NCBI RefSeq assembly: GCF_040436345.1
Contig: NC_133221.1
Span: 29,388,508-29,452,507, forward strand
Length of the DNA stretch: 64,000 nt
Reading direction: 5' to 3'
Origin: Pagrus major
Taxonomy: Eukaryota; Chordata; Actinopteri; Spariformes; Sparidae
In this document: positions 43,982 to 57,600 of the stretch, piece by piece
How positions within the stretch are numbered: position 1 is the stretch's first letter
How the letters are laid out: each line of letters starts with the position of its first letter
The notes under the pieces: model-generated
What the model was told of the DNA's origin: nothing
Databases searched by the model: none
What the model saw: the letters and a program-made list of their open reading frames with translations, nothing else
Position numbers and translations under genes: made by a program

Positions 43982-46900
43982 ATGTCTCCTCACCTCCATT
44001 CTTCACCATCATCTTTCTGGCTAATGCTCCGTTTCCTGCTCAGTGTCCTCTTGCTGTTGTCCTCAGGGGTCCATGGCCAAGGTAGACTGTCTTTCATGAC
44101 TATTATAACTATTTGATTACTACTAACAGGAGAGTATGTAACCTGCACAGCAAGAGATGATGATGTGTTGCATTGTGGTTAGCCGTTGGTGGTAAGTATC
44201 TCTTAGGGTCTATGTTTGGCTAATGTTATAATTAATAAAATGACACATAAGCAACTACTTTGTTATTTTTGCCTTTTATGGTGTAAATGTGGTGGTAAAT
44301 ATACCACTATATTATTCCTTGAAAAAGACGTGAGACAGACTTTTAGCAATGTTAGAAAGGAGACATTTATTTTTTATTACTGTAACCAGTGTACACAATG
44401 TTAAGAAATCTCACAAATGAAATGTGAGATATTATGAAAATAAATCGTAATGCTACCTGTATCATATAGGAAAATGTTTAATTGTAACTGGTAAGGTTAG
44501 CAACCGAAATGTCCTGACATATAACACAATTGGATGATTTTATGTATTTTAATACCAGTATCCACACTTTTTGTGTATATTTTTAGCCTCAATATTTTTA
44601 TTCAAAATTTTTTTATCATGTTAATTATCCACAATATAGTTCCCTAAGAAAAGTCAACAATTAAACTATAAAAGTAGAGTCAATGGCATTAAGCCTACAC
44701 TTTTCTCTGCTAACAATCCATGCCAATTTATGCATTTTATAAATGCAAAAATTACAGTTGTGTGACTCAACAGCTGTCAATGATGATGATGCAAAATTAT
44801 GAATAAGAGTCCAAAATCAAGGTTATTTGGCCACTTTTGAGTAAACCGTTGTGTGTCCATTATACAGGGGCGAGGACAAGCACATTTCAAGCTTATACAA
44901 TACAATTGGCTTCATGCAGGAAACACTGGTACGGACATATTACTTTTCCAATTTTCTTGTACACATATTTAGAATTATCTGTCATACCAGTAATACTCAG
45001 AGTTTAAACATGATACCAAAATAATGTGATATATAATATATACCCAAAAGAAACCCAGTGCAAAATAAATATTCTGTTTATGGACCATCATCATTGTGGT
45101 GTGCAAATTCACTGCAAGTTTTTTAAGATTTTATGATTTTTATTGACACATTTCAGAACAGCAACATTTACACTTCAGTAGCTGCAAGACGACGGAAATC
45201 TCAGTGACTGTCACATCCTTTTGACCGCCTCTCATATTTATCATGGGGCACTTTGCTTTATAAAGATGATTTTAGCCTCTGACGTTGTGTCAGATCATCC
45301 CTCTTTATGTCTGTGACTGTTGCAGTCAAGCTCTGATGACATGTTTTTGACAGCTGTAGTATTGTATTTTTAAAGTGTTCTGGATCCTCTAACACTACTT
45401 AACTGTGACTGCTAAACTTGCTATTTTGGCCTGCTGATTTTTGATGGCAGGACTGTTTTTACTTTTTAATGACATTTTGTGAATGAAAATTATGTGGCAG
45501 TTTTCGGTTGATTATGCTCATGATCAGATCTCACAAACGTTTGTGCAGGTTAAGATTATGAAAATGATCTTGGAAGAATTCCAGTGGACAAAGCCTGTAA
45601 CCATATATGTCAGAATTCATTTGGATATGAACAAACTACTGAAACACTCACTCATACTGATCCACAGGCTACACCACTTGACAATTGAATAGCATTTGAA
45701 TATCAATAATAATACATATTTAATTACTATGCTGTTTTTTTAATATATATATTTTACTGCTGCAAAAGGCATGCTTTTGTATAATTTTGCAATCTATATA
45801 TTGTCTTTCATGGTTACTTTATCCTACATTTCATAGAAGAAACAATCTGCAAGACTCAAAGGGCTTATTATTTCAGCACTGAACAAAAGATGATGGCCAT
45901 GACCAGCTGCTCTTATCCAATAAATCAGGAAGTACAACACAACTACTCCTCTTGTCTGAATGTCTGCCTGCTTGTGTGGAAAAGTTGTTTTTGTTAGTGG
46001 GTCTGTTGGACCTTGACCTCAGTCTCTCTAATCCCCATCAGTCACTATCTGATCCTCTGTCAGGCACCCAAGAAGATGAGGACCCTCCAGAGGCCCCTGG
46101 CCCAAATATACAGACACACACATATACATACATACATACATACATACATACATACATACATACATGTTGTCAGGATCTGTTGAGCGCTGAGGGTCATACG
46201 TCCACAAAAGCATGAAGACAAAGTTCTGTGATTCATGCTGTTCATGTCTTCTTTGCTTCCGTTTTCTCCCACCCCCCTCATCTTCCTCTCCATCTTTTAC
46301 CCTGCTACATACTACATACAAAACCCTGACACACTGTAACTCTGTGACGTTCCTCTGACATGACCTTTAACCCTCCAGTCCCTGACCAGCGTCCTGTTCC
46401 TGTTTCTATACCAGACAAGAGGACAGGGCATGCTTTGATGGATGAAGAGGCAGCTGTAGAGAGGGATGGATGGAGGGCGGGAGGATAGAGACATGAAAGA
46501 CACTGCTTGTGGGGAAATCCCTGCTGGAAATTATGTAGATGAAGTAGAAACAAGACATGGATTTTATTTTTGGAGAAGGAAGTGAGTGAAACTGAATGAA
46601 GACAGTTTCACAGCTTGTTTCTTTGATCTTTGAAAAGTCTGCAACTGTCATTCTCTCTTCTCTCTCTCAACTCAAATCCTTCACTAGCCCTCATGCACAC
46701 ATATACATTTTAAAACTTGTCATTTTTGTCTCTGTGAATATCAAGGTCGTCTTAAGCTGACGGTCCTGTCTGAGGACAGACTGCAGATGAAATGGAAGGA
46801 GGCTGATGGACCCGTTCAGGGCTACAAGGTCCGAGTGAGACCCATCTCAGGTGAGACCTCCCAGCCTCTGTTCAAGTGTTGATAACAATCACTTAAGTAT

Positions 46901-49900
46901 TTACAATAAGTAGATATCACAAGATATATGATACTTTGGAGTTGTGCAAGAAATTGTTCTATACATTTGAGGAAGCAAGCAATGTTTGTTCAGAAGGGGT
47001 GTAACAGTGCTCAGTTACATCTGAGATTGTTAGCATTGAGCAGTAAACAGTGAACATACACTCTCCAGGGCTCCAGGGTGCGACTGTTTTCATCATCACA
47101 CACCCAAAAATCTGTCAAGTGCGATTTAAGATTTTCATTGGTCGCACTGGTGCGCCTAATTAAGATCAGATTAAAGAAATGTAGTCTATAAAAATATTTT
47201 TGACAAACACCAACTAGGTGTGTAGACAGTTACCTTTGACCAATTGTATTCCTGTTTACCATCATTTACACAATTTGTTAAGAAGTTAGATTATAATGTT
47301 TTATTGGGTGCACCTAAATTTTGGGGTGGTACACCTAAATGAAAATGTAAGGCGCACCAGTGTAACCGATGTAAAAAAAATTTGTCTGAAGCCCTGCTCT
47401 CTCGTAGGTCACATTTTTATGTAAGGCTGATAATAAACAAACGTAGATATGATGTAAATGCCAAGTGAATTGGTAATGTCAGCGTTCTCATTTAGAGGCA
47501 AAGCAGCAGGGAGAAGTTGTTGTACTGTTTTGTTTTTTAGCGTGTTCAACGTCTTTCCACTCGCAATCAATGGACATTCAACGCCGACACACCGTCCTGC
47601 TCTGAGACTAGTCCTATTGCTCCAGTGTGTCATTTGAAATGGCCGTAGTGTACAGAGTGCAAAAGGGAAGTTAGCATCGCCCTGGTTCCCTCGACAAAAC
47701 CTTATGGGATTTTTCAATTGGATTTTGGATTGTTGCAGAGCAACCACATGATTATGATACTTGCATGTTTTTTTTCAGCAAGATAATCTTCACAGTTGAA
47801 CCCCACTATAATGATTTTTGAAGCATTAACGCAACCTCCAGAAGTGAAAAGCTGACATGGCTTTGGACAAACTACAATGCAGTCGCGTGACTTCACCGTC
47901 AACACCAATAAACCTTCTACTACACTATTGCCACTTTAGTATAAATTGATCAGTCTACAAGTTTGAAAGTTCGAGTAAGAATAGTTTGAAACTAAAGTCG
48001 GCCTGTAAAACCGGACTAGTGAGTAGATGAGTCTTCATTTTCGGTATGATGACGTTTGATGTCCATGCGGTCATTTAGCCACTTGTTAGCAACCGCTGTT
48101 TTTTACATATGGAAACACTTCATAATTCAAGGTGGAATATTTACAGACGTATTTTATGTTGTAGAACAAAACATTAAAAATATCTTGGCCTTGTGGTAGC
48201 CACAGACCTTATTGTGCATTTTACTGCAAGTCGGAAGTCTGAATTTCTGAGTGAGTATTTCCGACTTTCAATCCAAAAGTGTTCTGGTGTATTTGCTCGG
48301 AAAAACATGGACACTCGCTACAAACGGATGTTGTCACAAGCAACCACAGCAGCTGATTTAACAGTTCAGGGCACTTAAAAAAAGACAGGATGAGTAGGCT
48401 CATAACCCAGACTGTCAAAGTCTTCTATTTGCACACAGATCAACTGAATGAAAGTGAAAACGATAACTACGAATTGTATTTACTGCACGTTTCACAAGCA
48501 AACACTATATGAGGTAAAAATTGATGAAGAGGTAAAAAGTAATTGTTTACTATGTCCGTCGCCATACTGCTGTGATGTCATCTTTGTATATGTCACCGAA
48601 CTCGAGCTATGCAGATCTTGCCCAAGTCACCGACTTGGAATTCCGATGGCTGTTCCGTTGTACTTTTCCGTGTCGGTGGTCGTTTTTTTTTTCAGAGTTC
48701 CAAGTACAATGGAACGCACCATTATTTCAGGTATGTAACTGAAAACCAATTCAAAAAACCCGATGACATCGAGGCAAAGGAACCGGAAGTGCAAAAATGC
48801 TAACTTATTTCAGGATTTTAGGACTCTTTCTGCAGCACTCCATAGTCAATCATGTTCACTTCTTCGTCTTGATTTGTTGTATATTCGTCTGCTTTTGATT
48901 TTGAATAGCGGCTGGAAAACAGCTTTTTGGTGCAATACTCCCACATACTGGACTGAAGTGTCGATCAGAATGGTTATACTCTCATCCACTGATGTACTCT
49001 ATGCTCTTACCATAGCGTGACAGTCAGACGTATTCTTTCGTAAGAGTGCATGCAGGGACAAATACACGTACTGATACACCCCTGTTGTTGAGTATTTTGA
49101 TTTGCCTTGCTTCACTAGCCCCACATTTGGGGTTTTTGGAGTTTTCATTTGTGATTTTCACTCCCATGTTGATTTGTCATGCCACTCTTAGGTGTTCTAA
49201 AGTGATAATGCATTATACTTGTACAATCTTTGTGTAAGATACAGTGTATGTGCCGAATTATCTGTACTCCCTTGTCCACGTACCTTTGTGTATGGCCTTT
49301 GGCCTTTCTAATGCTACTGTAAATGCTACAGCGTGCAATAGTGTTTCAGACAACAGTATAGTAACAGTTTGGGGAAGGCCTTTTCTTCTTTCAACATGAC
49401 AATGACATCCTGCACAAAACAAAGTAATTAAGAAGTAATTTTTTCAGTTTTGTCTAAAGGAACTCACAAAGCCCTGACATCAACCTCATCCAACACCACT
49501 GGAATGAATGAGAAAGTCACATGTGAGCCGTGCCTAATCACCCAACATCAATGCACAACCTCATTAATGCTCCTGTGGTTGAATAGGAATGGAATGGGCA
49601 AGTTAGTGCTGGCAAAAAATTAATCAACTAATATTTTGCAGACTTTTTTTCTATTCTGTATGTACTGGGTCTGCACAGGTATGCCAGGAAACCACTTGGA
49701 GGCTTGTGCTGAGTGCTCCTTAGCCTCGGGATACTATACCTGGCTGTCTGTGGAGTTTGGTGCACTCGTTGCTAAAGTTTGGTTTGTTTTGAGTGCCTTT
49801 TAGTGTCTACTGTGTGTGTTGGCTGTTTATTTTCTGGAAAAACAATTCAATACAAATATCACAGTATGAAAGATAAAGCACTTAATCAGTGGTTTACATC

Positions 49901-51574
49901 CACTATATTCATGAAGTCAGATCCAGAAGGCATGCCCAACACTCTTGTCGCCTAAAAAATGTGCAACTCAACTCAAAGAATCAAAAGTCAGATATATTAT
50001 GGTAATAATAATAATAATAATAATAAACTTTATTTATATAGCACTTTTTAAAAACACAGTTTACAAAGTGCTTCGACAAAACAAAGCAAACTGTACAAAT
50101 GAAATAAATGGCATTTATAGTTAAACAGTTTGAAACAAATAACTGAAGAACAGAAGTAATGAAAACAATTAATAAAATAAGCAAAATAAAGAAATGGAAA
50201 TAAATCAAATAGGTAAAATAAACAAAACAAATAAATTAATATAATAAACTCAAACGGTAGGAGCAAAAGCAAAAGGACGACATTGTATACCATGAAGACA
50301 TAACATTCAAACTTCTCAGCACTAGAGAAAATCCCTGCCAGGTTCCCAAATCAAATAATATAATGACCTCTTCAAGTAAAAGCAATGAATTGGTGGGTTA
50401 TGAGTAGACTCTCAGGCCTGTATAAACCTGGGTGCAGTTAGTGGTCATTTTTCTTTGATTTTCTGATTCAGATCAAAAACTCATATGGTGAAAAGATTGT
50501 GGCGGCTGTGTCATGAATGCTCTGAACCTCAGTTTTACCGCAAATTACAATCAGAGACCTTTTCTCTGGACAAGGCAGCAGTGCAGTGGCACAGCTTGAA
50601 ATAACCTTACTTTTATGCGTTCAACTGCTTCATGCTATTCTTTCTGTAGCCCTCTTACTGTGTAATGGTTCTGAATAATCATTGTTGAACTTGAGTAACA
50701 CTCAGTAGAGAGCAAGGCCCAAAAGTCCCCCTTAATTCAGTCAGGCCTAATCTAATGTCGAACTAGCCCTGTATCGCTCTAAATTCTAAAGCACCCTTAA
50801 CTGCTTAACCATCATTTGAGCTCATTAGATCAAATTGTACTCATTCAGAGATACCAGCCACCTAAATACCCCTTTTTGTAAATTCAAGATCCATGTATTT
50901 TTCCCTGGGATATTAAAGAAAATGTTGAGAAAATTAATGAGGTCTATTCTGCGTCCAAGTTTTGTGGAAATCTGTTCAGTAGTTTTTGTGTAGTCCAGTT
51001 GACAAACTAAACAAACAGCTAAAAACAATATCTCCTTGGTGGAGGTAATTAAATGCATATTGTACCCCTTTTCCACTGATCAAAAATCCCACTTAAACCC
51101 GTTAAGATCAGACTTTTGTGTGCAAAATGGCTCAAATTATGACAGTGAAATGAGTCATTTCACAGGGGTTGTGACGCTCAAAATAATTTATCCACTGTTT
51201 AACAGGCCTTTCTTTCACAATGGGTCTGTTGTTGTTTTCTCCTCTGTTACAACTATTTATGGCGCATTCATGACATGAAACATGACGTCAGTGACTTACA
51301 ACGTGAAGCTTCACATAAAAATCACAAACGGGCTGCCTTGCCTGTGGGAAGTGGGTCAATAGTCGATTTTTAGCGGGTGTATCCACGTTTAAAAAACCTG
51401 TGTAGACCCGCTAATTTTGGTGGAAAAGCAGTTTGGATACAAGTTTCAACTCAATGGTTTTTATAAGGTTTAAGAATCAAGATTAATTTGTCATAATGCA
51501 ACACAAGATTGTATAAGGAATTTTTTGTCGTGATTCCCTTAACTACACACACACACATGCGCACGCACACACAT

Positions 51575-51613
<39 letters not shown>

Positions 51614-54600
51614 AAACTATTAGACTACTAGATCATGGTGGAGACAGGATTACTTTCCAAAGGAAGTAGATAGTATGCATTTACTTTATTTATGCCTAGA
51701 AATGTGTCACTCTTTTTGAGTCTATTAGAAAAAGATTCCCTCTTTAAGAGATTTGATAATCATGAGCACTGATTGATCAGGTAAATTCTTTGGCTGTGTA
51801 TGAAATCTCTCCCTATCTTCTCAATTCTGCACATTTCCCATCCTTTATTTTATTATTTTATTTGAGACACAGCCTTGGATTCTTCAGTTTTGGAATCATG
51901 ACTGCCATCATAAGCAGGAGTGTCTCTGCCGTTGGCTCAGATAGCAACAAAGAAAAGAAAACATAGGAAAGAAGAAAAGATAGCATTGCAACATCAGATA
52001 AAATGCTGCGTGACTTGCTGTATACCCCTTCAAAAGGCACGATAACCTTTCATGTTCTGGAAAAACCTGTATGCTGTTGTGTTAAAACTAGTTAAAAGAC
52101 AGACCAAAAAATACTGTATTTGTTGCAAAAGAGACAAGTTGAAGTGCAGCCTTTTTCCTCCATTAATAGAAGTCTGTCATCAAATGGATATTCTTGAGTG
52201 CAAGCCTGGATTGCTCCTCCTCTAGCTTGAAACAGCACAAAAAATGTGGTGTGAAGGTGCTTTTCATCTCAGCACTGCCACAAACGTGTCAGCTCTCTTG
52301 CTTCACAGGTGAAGGTTTGGATAAGAATGTGGCTCCCTCTCCTCCCCTCCTCCTTCATATCTGTGATTCTTCCGGCCCCTTTAATTTCTTCCATAACATT
52401 GTTTTTTCCCTGTCACCGTCTTATCTACCATTCCACACTATGCAGCTAAGCCCAGGCACGTCTAAAAGAGACATAGGGGGGCTTAGAGAGAGGATTCAGT
52501 CCAACATAAGACTTGAAGTTTAGGGTGCCACTCTGGAAAATACATTAAAAAGAATAGCAGGTTTCAACATACATCTGTCATGTGAAGGACAAAATAGGAA
52601 GCGGTGTATCATTTGTATAGGGGGAAAAAAAGTTGAGGACCAGATAGAGTGGTTAGTGGGATTACAGCAAATGCTGAAAACTAAGAAAACTAACTTTCAT
52701 TTTTGTTATAAATTGGGTTTATGTACATGGACATAAGGATGCACTCCATGTTTCACTGTTTAGACTTCTCAGGTTTTTGTCCAGTCTAATACGACTATTA
52801 CTGGGAATAATCAGCATAATCTAGTAGGGCACTTACAGATATAATATGTAAGATTTCTGCATAAAAATGTCTTAAAATGACTAGACCTTTGTTATTTATA
52901 TTGTTGAGTTATGTACTTACATTGTCCCAAATGTTCTCAACAATGTTCAAACGTTGAAAAATCCACAAGTTTACTCAAGGTTACTGTGCTCTTCATTTTG
53001 TTGCCTGTTGCTAAAACTTTTGGGAAAGAGTCAGAGAGTGAGGACGGACGTCACAAAGGAGATGAAAATGTACTGTAAATAACACTTAAAAATCATTTTC
53101 AATCATCAGACATTGTAAGTGTGCTGTGCTGTGTTGTCTTGTCCGTCCTGCTTTATGAGCTCATAAAAGGAAGGAAGGAAAAGTTCCTACCAGTGTTTGT
53201 TGTAATGGTAACAAGGTTAACTCAAGTAAAATACAGACTTTCTCCAGTGTATTCCTGATGCTTTTGTGTTAAAAAAAGGTCTGAGGTGATGTCAGGATCC
53301 ATGACATTCCCTTTAGACTTCATCCTGTATTGTACCCAGGCAGTCATTGCTCAACCAAAGTTCTCGTCTTTTCCAGAGGTGCCACAGCCAGAGCTGATGC
53401 TGACCACTACACGGGGCCGGGCGACGGTGGCTGGACTGGACGCCAGTCAGGAATACGCCCTCCAAGTCCTTGTGCTCAATGGGACTACAGAGAAACTTCT
53501 GGCAAAACGACGATTCACCAGTAAGGAACACAGTGAAGGGAATGGGAGAAATTAGAAAGGTTAGATGAGAAGAAAGAGGAAATTGGAGGTGGAAGGGGGT
53601 CATCGAGTACAAAGAGAACAAATTACCTTCAAGAGCTTATTCAAGGCTCATTTCCTAAAATGAAATGTATCATTAAAGCATAAAGCACACCAGGTGAGCA
53701 GAAAGGAACAAAAATCCTGTCCTTTCTGTATGTATATACCCTTGATAGCAGACTCAGCTATCTCAGACAGTGATGGTAAATCTAAGTGGCAGTGCTCAAT
53801 GTACTGTGAGGCAAGAAAAAGTAAGACGCTGTTTTGTGCAGTGAGCCGAAATGAAAGGCAGACAGCAGAAACATGAAGCACTGGAAAGAAATAGACATAG
53901 GGTATGGAATGAGAAAGAGGTTTGAGCTAGGTTGTTCATGTGTATGAGCGAGAGGGACTGCATATTAATATAGACCATCTGGTATCATTATTTAAATTTA
54001 TCTACGATCCATTGATTTGAATTCTGATTAAGTGGAATTCACAACACAAGCTACAGTCCTTAGTCCACAGTTCTCTGTGGGATTACACAGAACAGGGGAC
54101 ATAAAACTCCACAGGCATGATGTGATGTACAACACTGACGAGAGATAAAAAAAAATAAATTCCATCTGTTGACTCTTTGTTGGAGTTTGCAGTGTTTCCT
54201 CCAAGCACCCAGCCCATCTTACCAAGTAGATGTACAAGCACAGACACACAGAATGAGTGGGTATAAATTCTACTCAAGCCAGATTACAGGCTGAATGTGG
54301 GTTGCGTTTGAACTTCCTGTGTATACTTACATGAGCTAAGTGTGTTCCTGGGTTGTAAATCTGCCCACCAACACTTGTTTCTCTGTGGCTCACAAAGGCA
54401 ACCTCACCAGCAGAATGACACAGTCTGTTAAGTCTTTCTACCCACACTGTGTGACTGTATTTAAGGACAAGCAGCTTGAAGAGAGGAGAGTATTTCTGTC
54501 TTGGGTAACTCCACCAATTTTAAACTTAAGTCTTGGGGAGTACTTTTGCATTAGTGAAAAAAGTATAAAAGTCTTTTGTGGCTGTAGAGGAAGCTGCATG

Positions 54601-57600
54601 TAATCTGAAAAATCGCCTCCAGTCTTTTCACCACAGTTCTTTCACTTGGACATAAAAACTGCATGTATAGAATCAAAAGTCAAATCTGATAAAAACCGAT
54701 GAAAAAGTTTGGTGACAAAATAAGGTTTAAAACTCTTTAAAACCCACAAGTTATACCTCTACTACACATGCTCACTGTTTCCCAACACTGGTTTAAGTGT
54801 ACTTTTTAAGAACACTTAAACAAATGCAAGTTTAATGTCTAATGTTTGAATGAGCTCACATTTTTTCATAATCCTGTTTATTTATTTATATGCCTATAAG
54901 AATTCTATCAGCTTGAAACTGTCGAAAAAACTATGCGCTTTGTGTCAGTGCAAACTGGCTACTGGTTGATATGTTTCCTGGTTAGGCTAGATAAAGCAGA
55001 CAATTTACTGACTGATTCAAAATGCTTTTCTTTGTGATTCGAGTTTTGAAAAGCAGTCTACTGGTCTAGCAATACGCTCCTATAACACTGTTGAAGTCAT
55101 TGTGGACAGTTTTAAAACAAATACTCAAAACTGATCCAGCAGAACCAAAGATATCACCTTTCTTATTCAAAGCATTCTTCTTCCTTCTCAAAACCTGGCA
55201 CCTTCATTACCCACAATGCAATTTAGACACTGAGTGACATCACTGGAGGCAGTTTATCAGATTTCATGCAGCTTCCTCTGGAGCCACAAAATGCTTTATA
55301 CTACTTTATGTTTTTTCATACATATAGAGAAGTACTCCCCCAAGTAAAAACACAGTTACCCTTTAAAAGCCAGTAAAAACCAGTAATTTCTGAGGAGAAA
55401 AAGGTAGTATGGAGACATTTTAATGAAGCAACACCTGTGTTGGGGGATTAGGCTCTGTGTGGGAAGTGGTGATTTTTTTTGCACTCCTATTGTCCCTCAG
55501 GTTATTTCAGACATCTCTGTCTCTGGCTCCAACACTGTTACTTCCCCTGACAGTGACGGTGAATCCCATCACACCTCTCCTTCCTGTCGATCCCCTTTTA
55601 CTTTTAACATTTTGCTGTCACACTCTGATTGATACTCTCTTGGGGCTCCTTTTGGGTTAGATTATATGTGGATTTAGCCTGTGCTGCGAACAGCACTAGT
55701 GATTATAGGTTACTGTGTCGGGTTGAGCATGTCCAGGCAGATCTGAAAAAACTTGTCAACTTGGAGATTACCAACACCGGCTGTCAAGTTGGAATGATGG
55801 CAGTCTGGGAATTCCTTCCTGATGCGTCTTCGCCTTTCCCATCTGCGTTAACCCCTTCTGGGCCCGGTGCTTATTTGCAGCCAGTGATAGAAGGTTGCTA
55901 TGTTGCGGCAATTACTCACTTATAAATTTCACCCTCAATTTGCTTTTGTTGACCTTGTCTGTTAATTCCAGGCAATGATTTACCAACAGCTAGAGATGTG
56001 ATATAACATACAGCAAACATGCTCTATCTTCACCCCAAGCATGTTCAGTTTTGTCTCTCTGATCTCAAACAGACCTTGTGCTGTATCCAGTCTGCAAATA
56101 CATGTTCTCCAAATAATCCGCAGTCCAGTCATGATGTTGCATCATCAGCATTCAGACAGCCCTGCAGCACTTTTGCACAAAAGTTAGGGGAATACCACTT
56201 TTTGATACAGCAAAACATTATATTGCTTCCCCCTGCGATACAATGTTTGATACATTGGCACAAAATATTGATATTTTCATTAAAACTTCTTTTGTTGTAA
56301 TCTTCTGTAAACCTTAATTACACAGATTGTTATGAATTTAGTGAGCCATAGTTTTATGCTTCCTTTAAACATTTTAACTCAGCCTTTTCCCAGTTTACGG
56401 CTATTTAACATTTGAATGATGGCACCCACGGACATGGACAAGTTACAGTCACCATGTGTGACACTAAGCTAAGACTAGCTATTGTTTCCTCTCAGTTCAT
56501 GTCAACTTTTGTGAAACTGACTCCACAATGCAGTGAATAAATACATACTGTGATCCCTGCAGTTTAATCCCAGCCTTTTTATGGTTATTGGTGTTTTTCA
56601 GTTAGACAGGTATTCTGATGTATCATGAAATGTTTGTCTTGCAATGTATCGTTTATCTCAGAATCATCATACTGTCATTATCATGGGTATATCATGGTAC
56701 TGTGAGTTACTCTGTAAAACACTATTAGTTTATGTTTACACATAGACCATTGTCTGATTATCAGTAGTAGATAGACTGCTCACATCTTTTACTTTAGTAA
56801 GAGTAGCAATACCACACAGTACAAATACTCTGTTATAATAACCTAACCTAGTTCCTGCTTAAGGAATTTGTTATCTGAATTTGCAAAGTAAGTAGTAACT
56901 GCAGTTATTGGATTTATATACACATTTAATGAAATTGACACATTTTACATACTATATGACATTCAGACACAAAGGCTTCATGCAGACTTTCTTTAAACTT
57001 CCAGAGAGTCTGCTTGGGGTGCATACTTCACCAGACTTTACTGATTTAATTACTCACAATGAATTTGATACCCACTTGATTTTGCAGAAGTTTTTATGAA
57101 AGTGTAAAACAATTACTTGATTAAAACATTACTTGAATTGGTAGGCTTGAAATAATGTTCACTGATATTCATGATACAGAAATATTAGAAGTATAACTAA
57201 TCATACTACTTGTTATTGTTGTAGTCTTCAGGCCTGTCCATCAGGGTGGGTGAGGGTGGACATTTGGATTCAGCCAAACTGATTTTTATTAGCCATGGAT
57301 GGGTACTGTATGTCGGTCAGTACTCGTGTCATTAATATGACTTTAATTTGCACTTCCCTTAGCTGCCATTTTTGTCTTGCAGTGGAAGGACTTCGGGAGG
57401 AAGAAATGATCCGCAGCGATAGCCGAGAGCAGAGGAAGAAGCTGTTGCCTGGCGGGTCAGGGTCAGGAGACCTTGACGATGTAACAGAGGCTCTCTTGGG
57501 CTTACCAACGATTTTGTATCCGGACCCCACCACCACCACTGCAGCTGCAGCTGCTGCTACTACTACAGGTAGTGCATGATAGTAGATGATAACACTACAT

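Noticed and set aside
46028-46321. Minus-strand frame with repeated MYVC
   Set aside because: This is translation of the TACA microsatellite.
52194-52523. 109-codon plus-strand frame in col20a1 intron 3
   Set aside because: No acceptor/donor pair with the right phase and no FN3 or VWA similarity; the flanking exons already join in phase.
55423-55660. Possible extra col20a1 exon (Ser/Thr-rich)
   Set aside because: A CAG acceptor-like site exists, but the neighbouring exons (53,377-53,520 and 57,383-57,568) join in phase without it, and no family similarity was seen.
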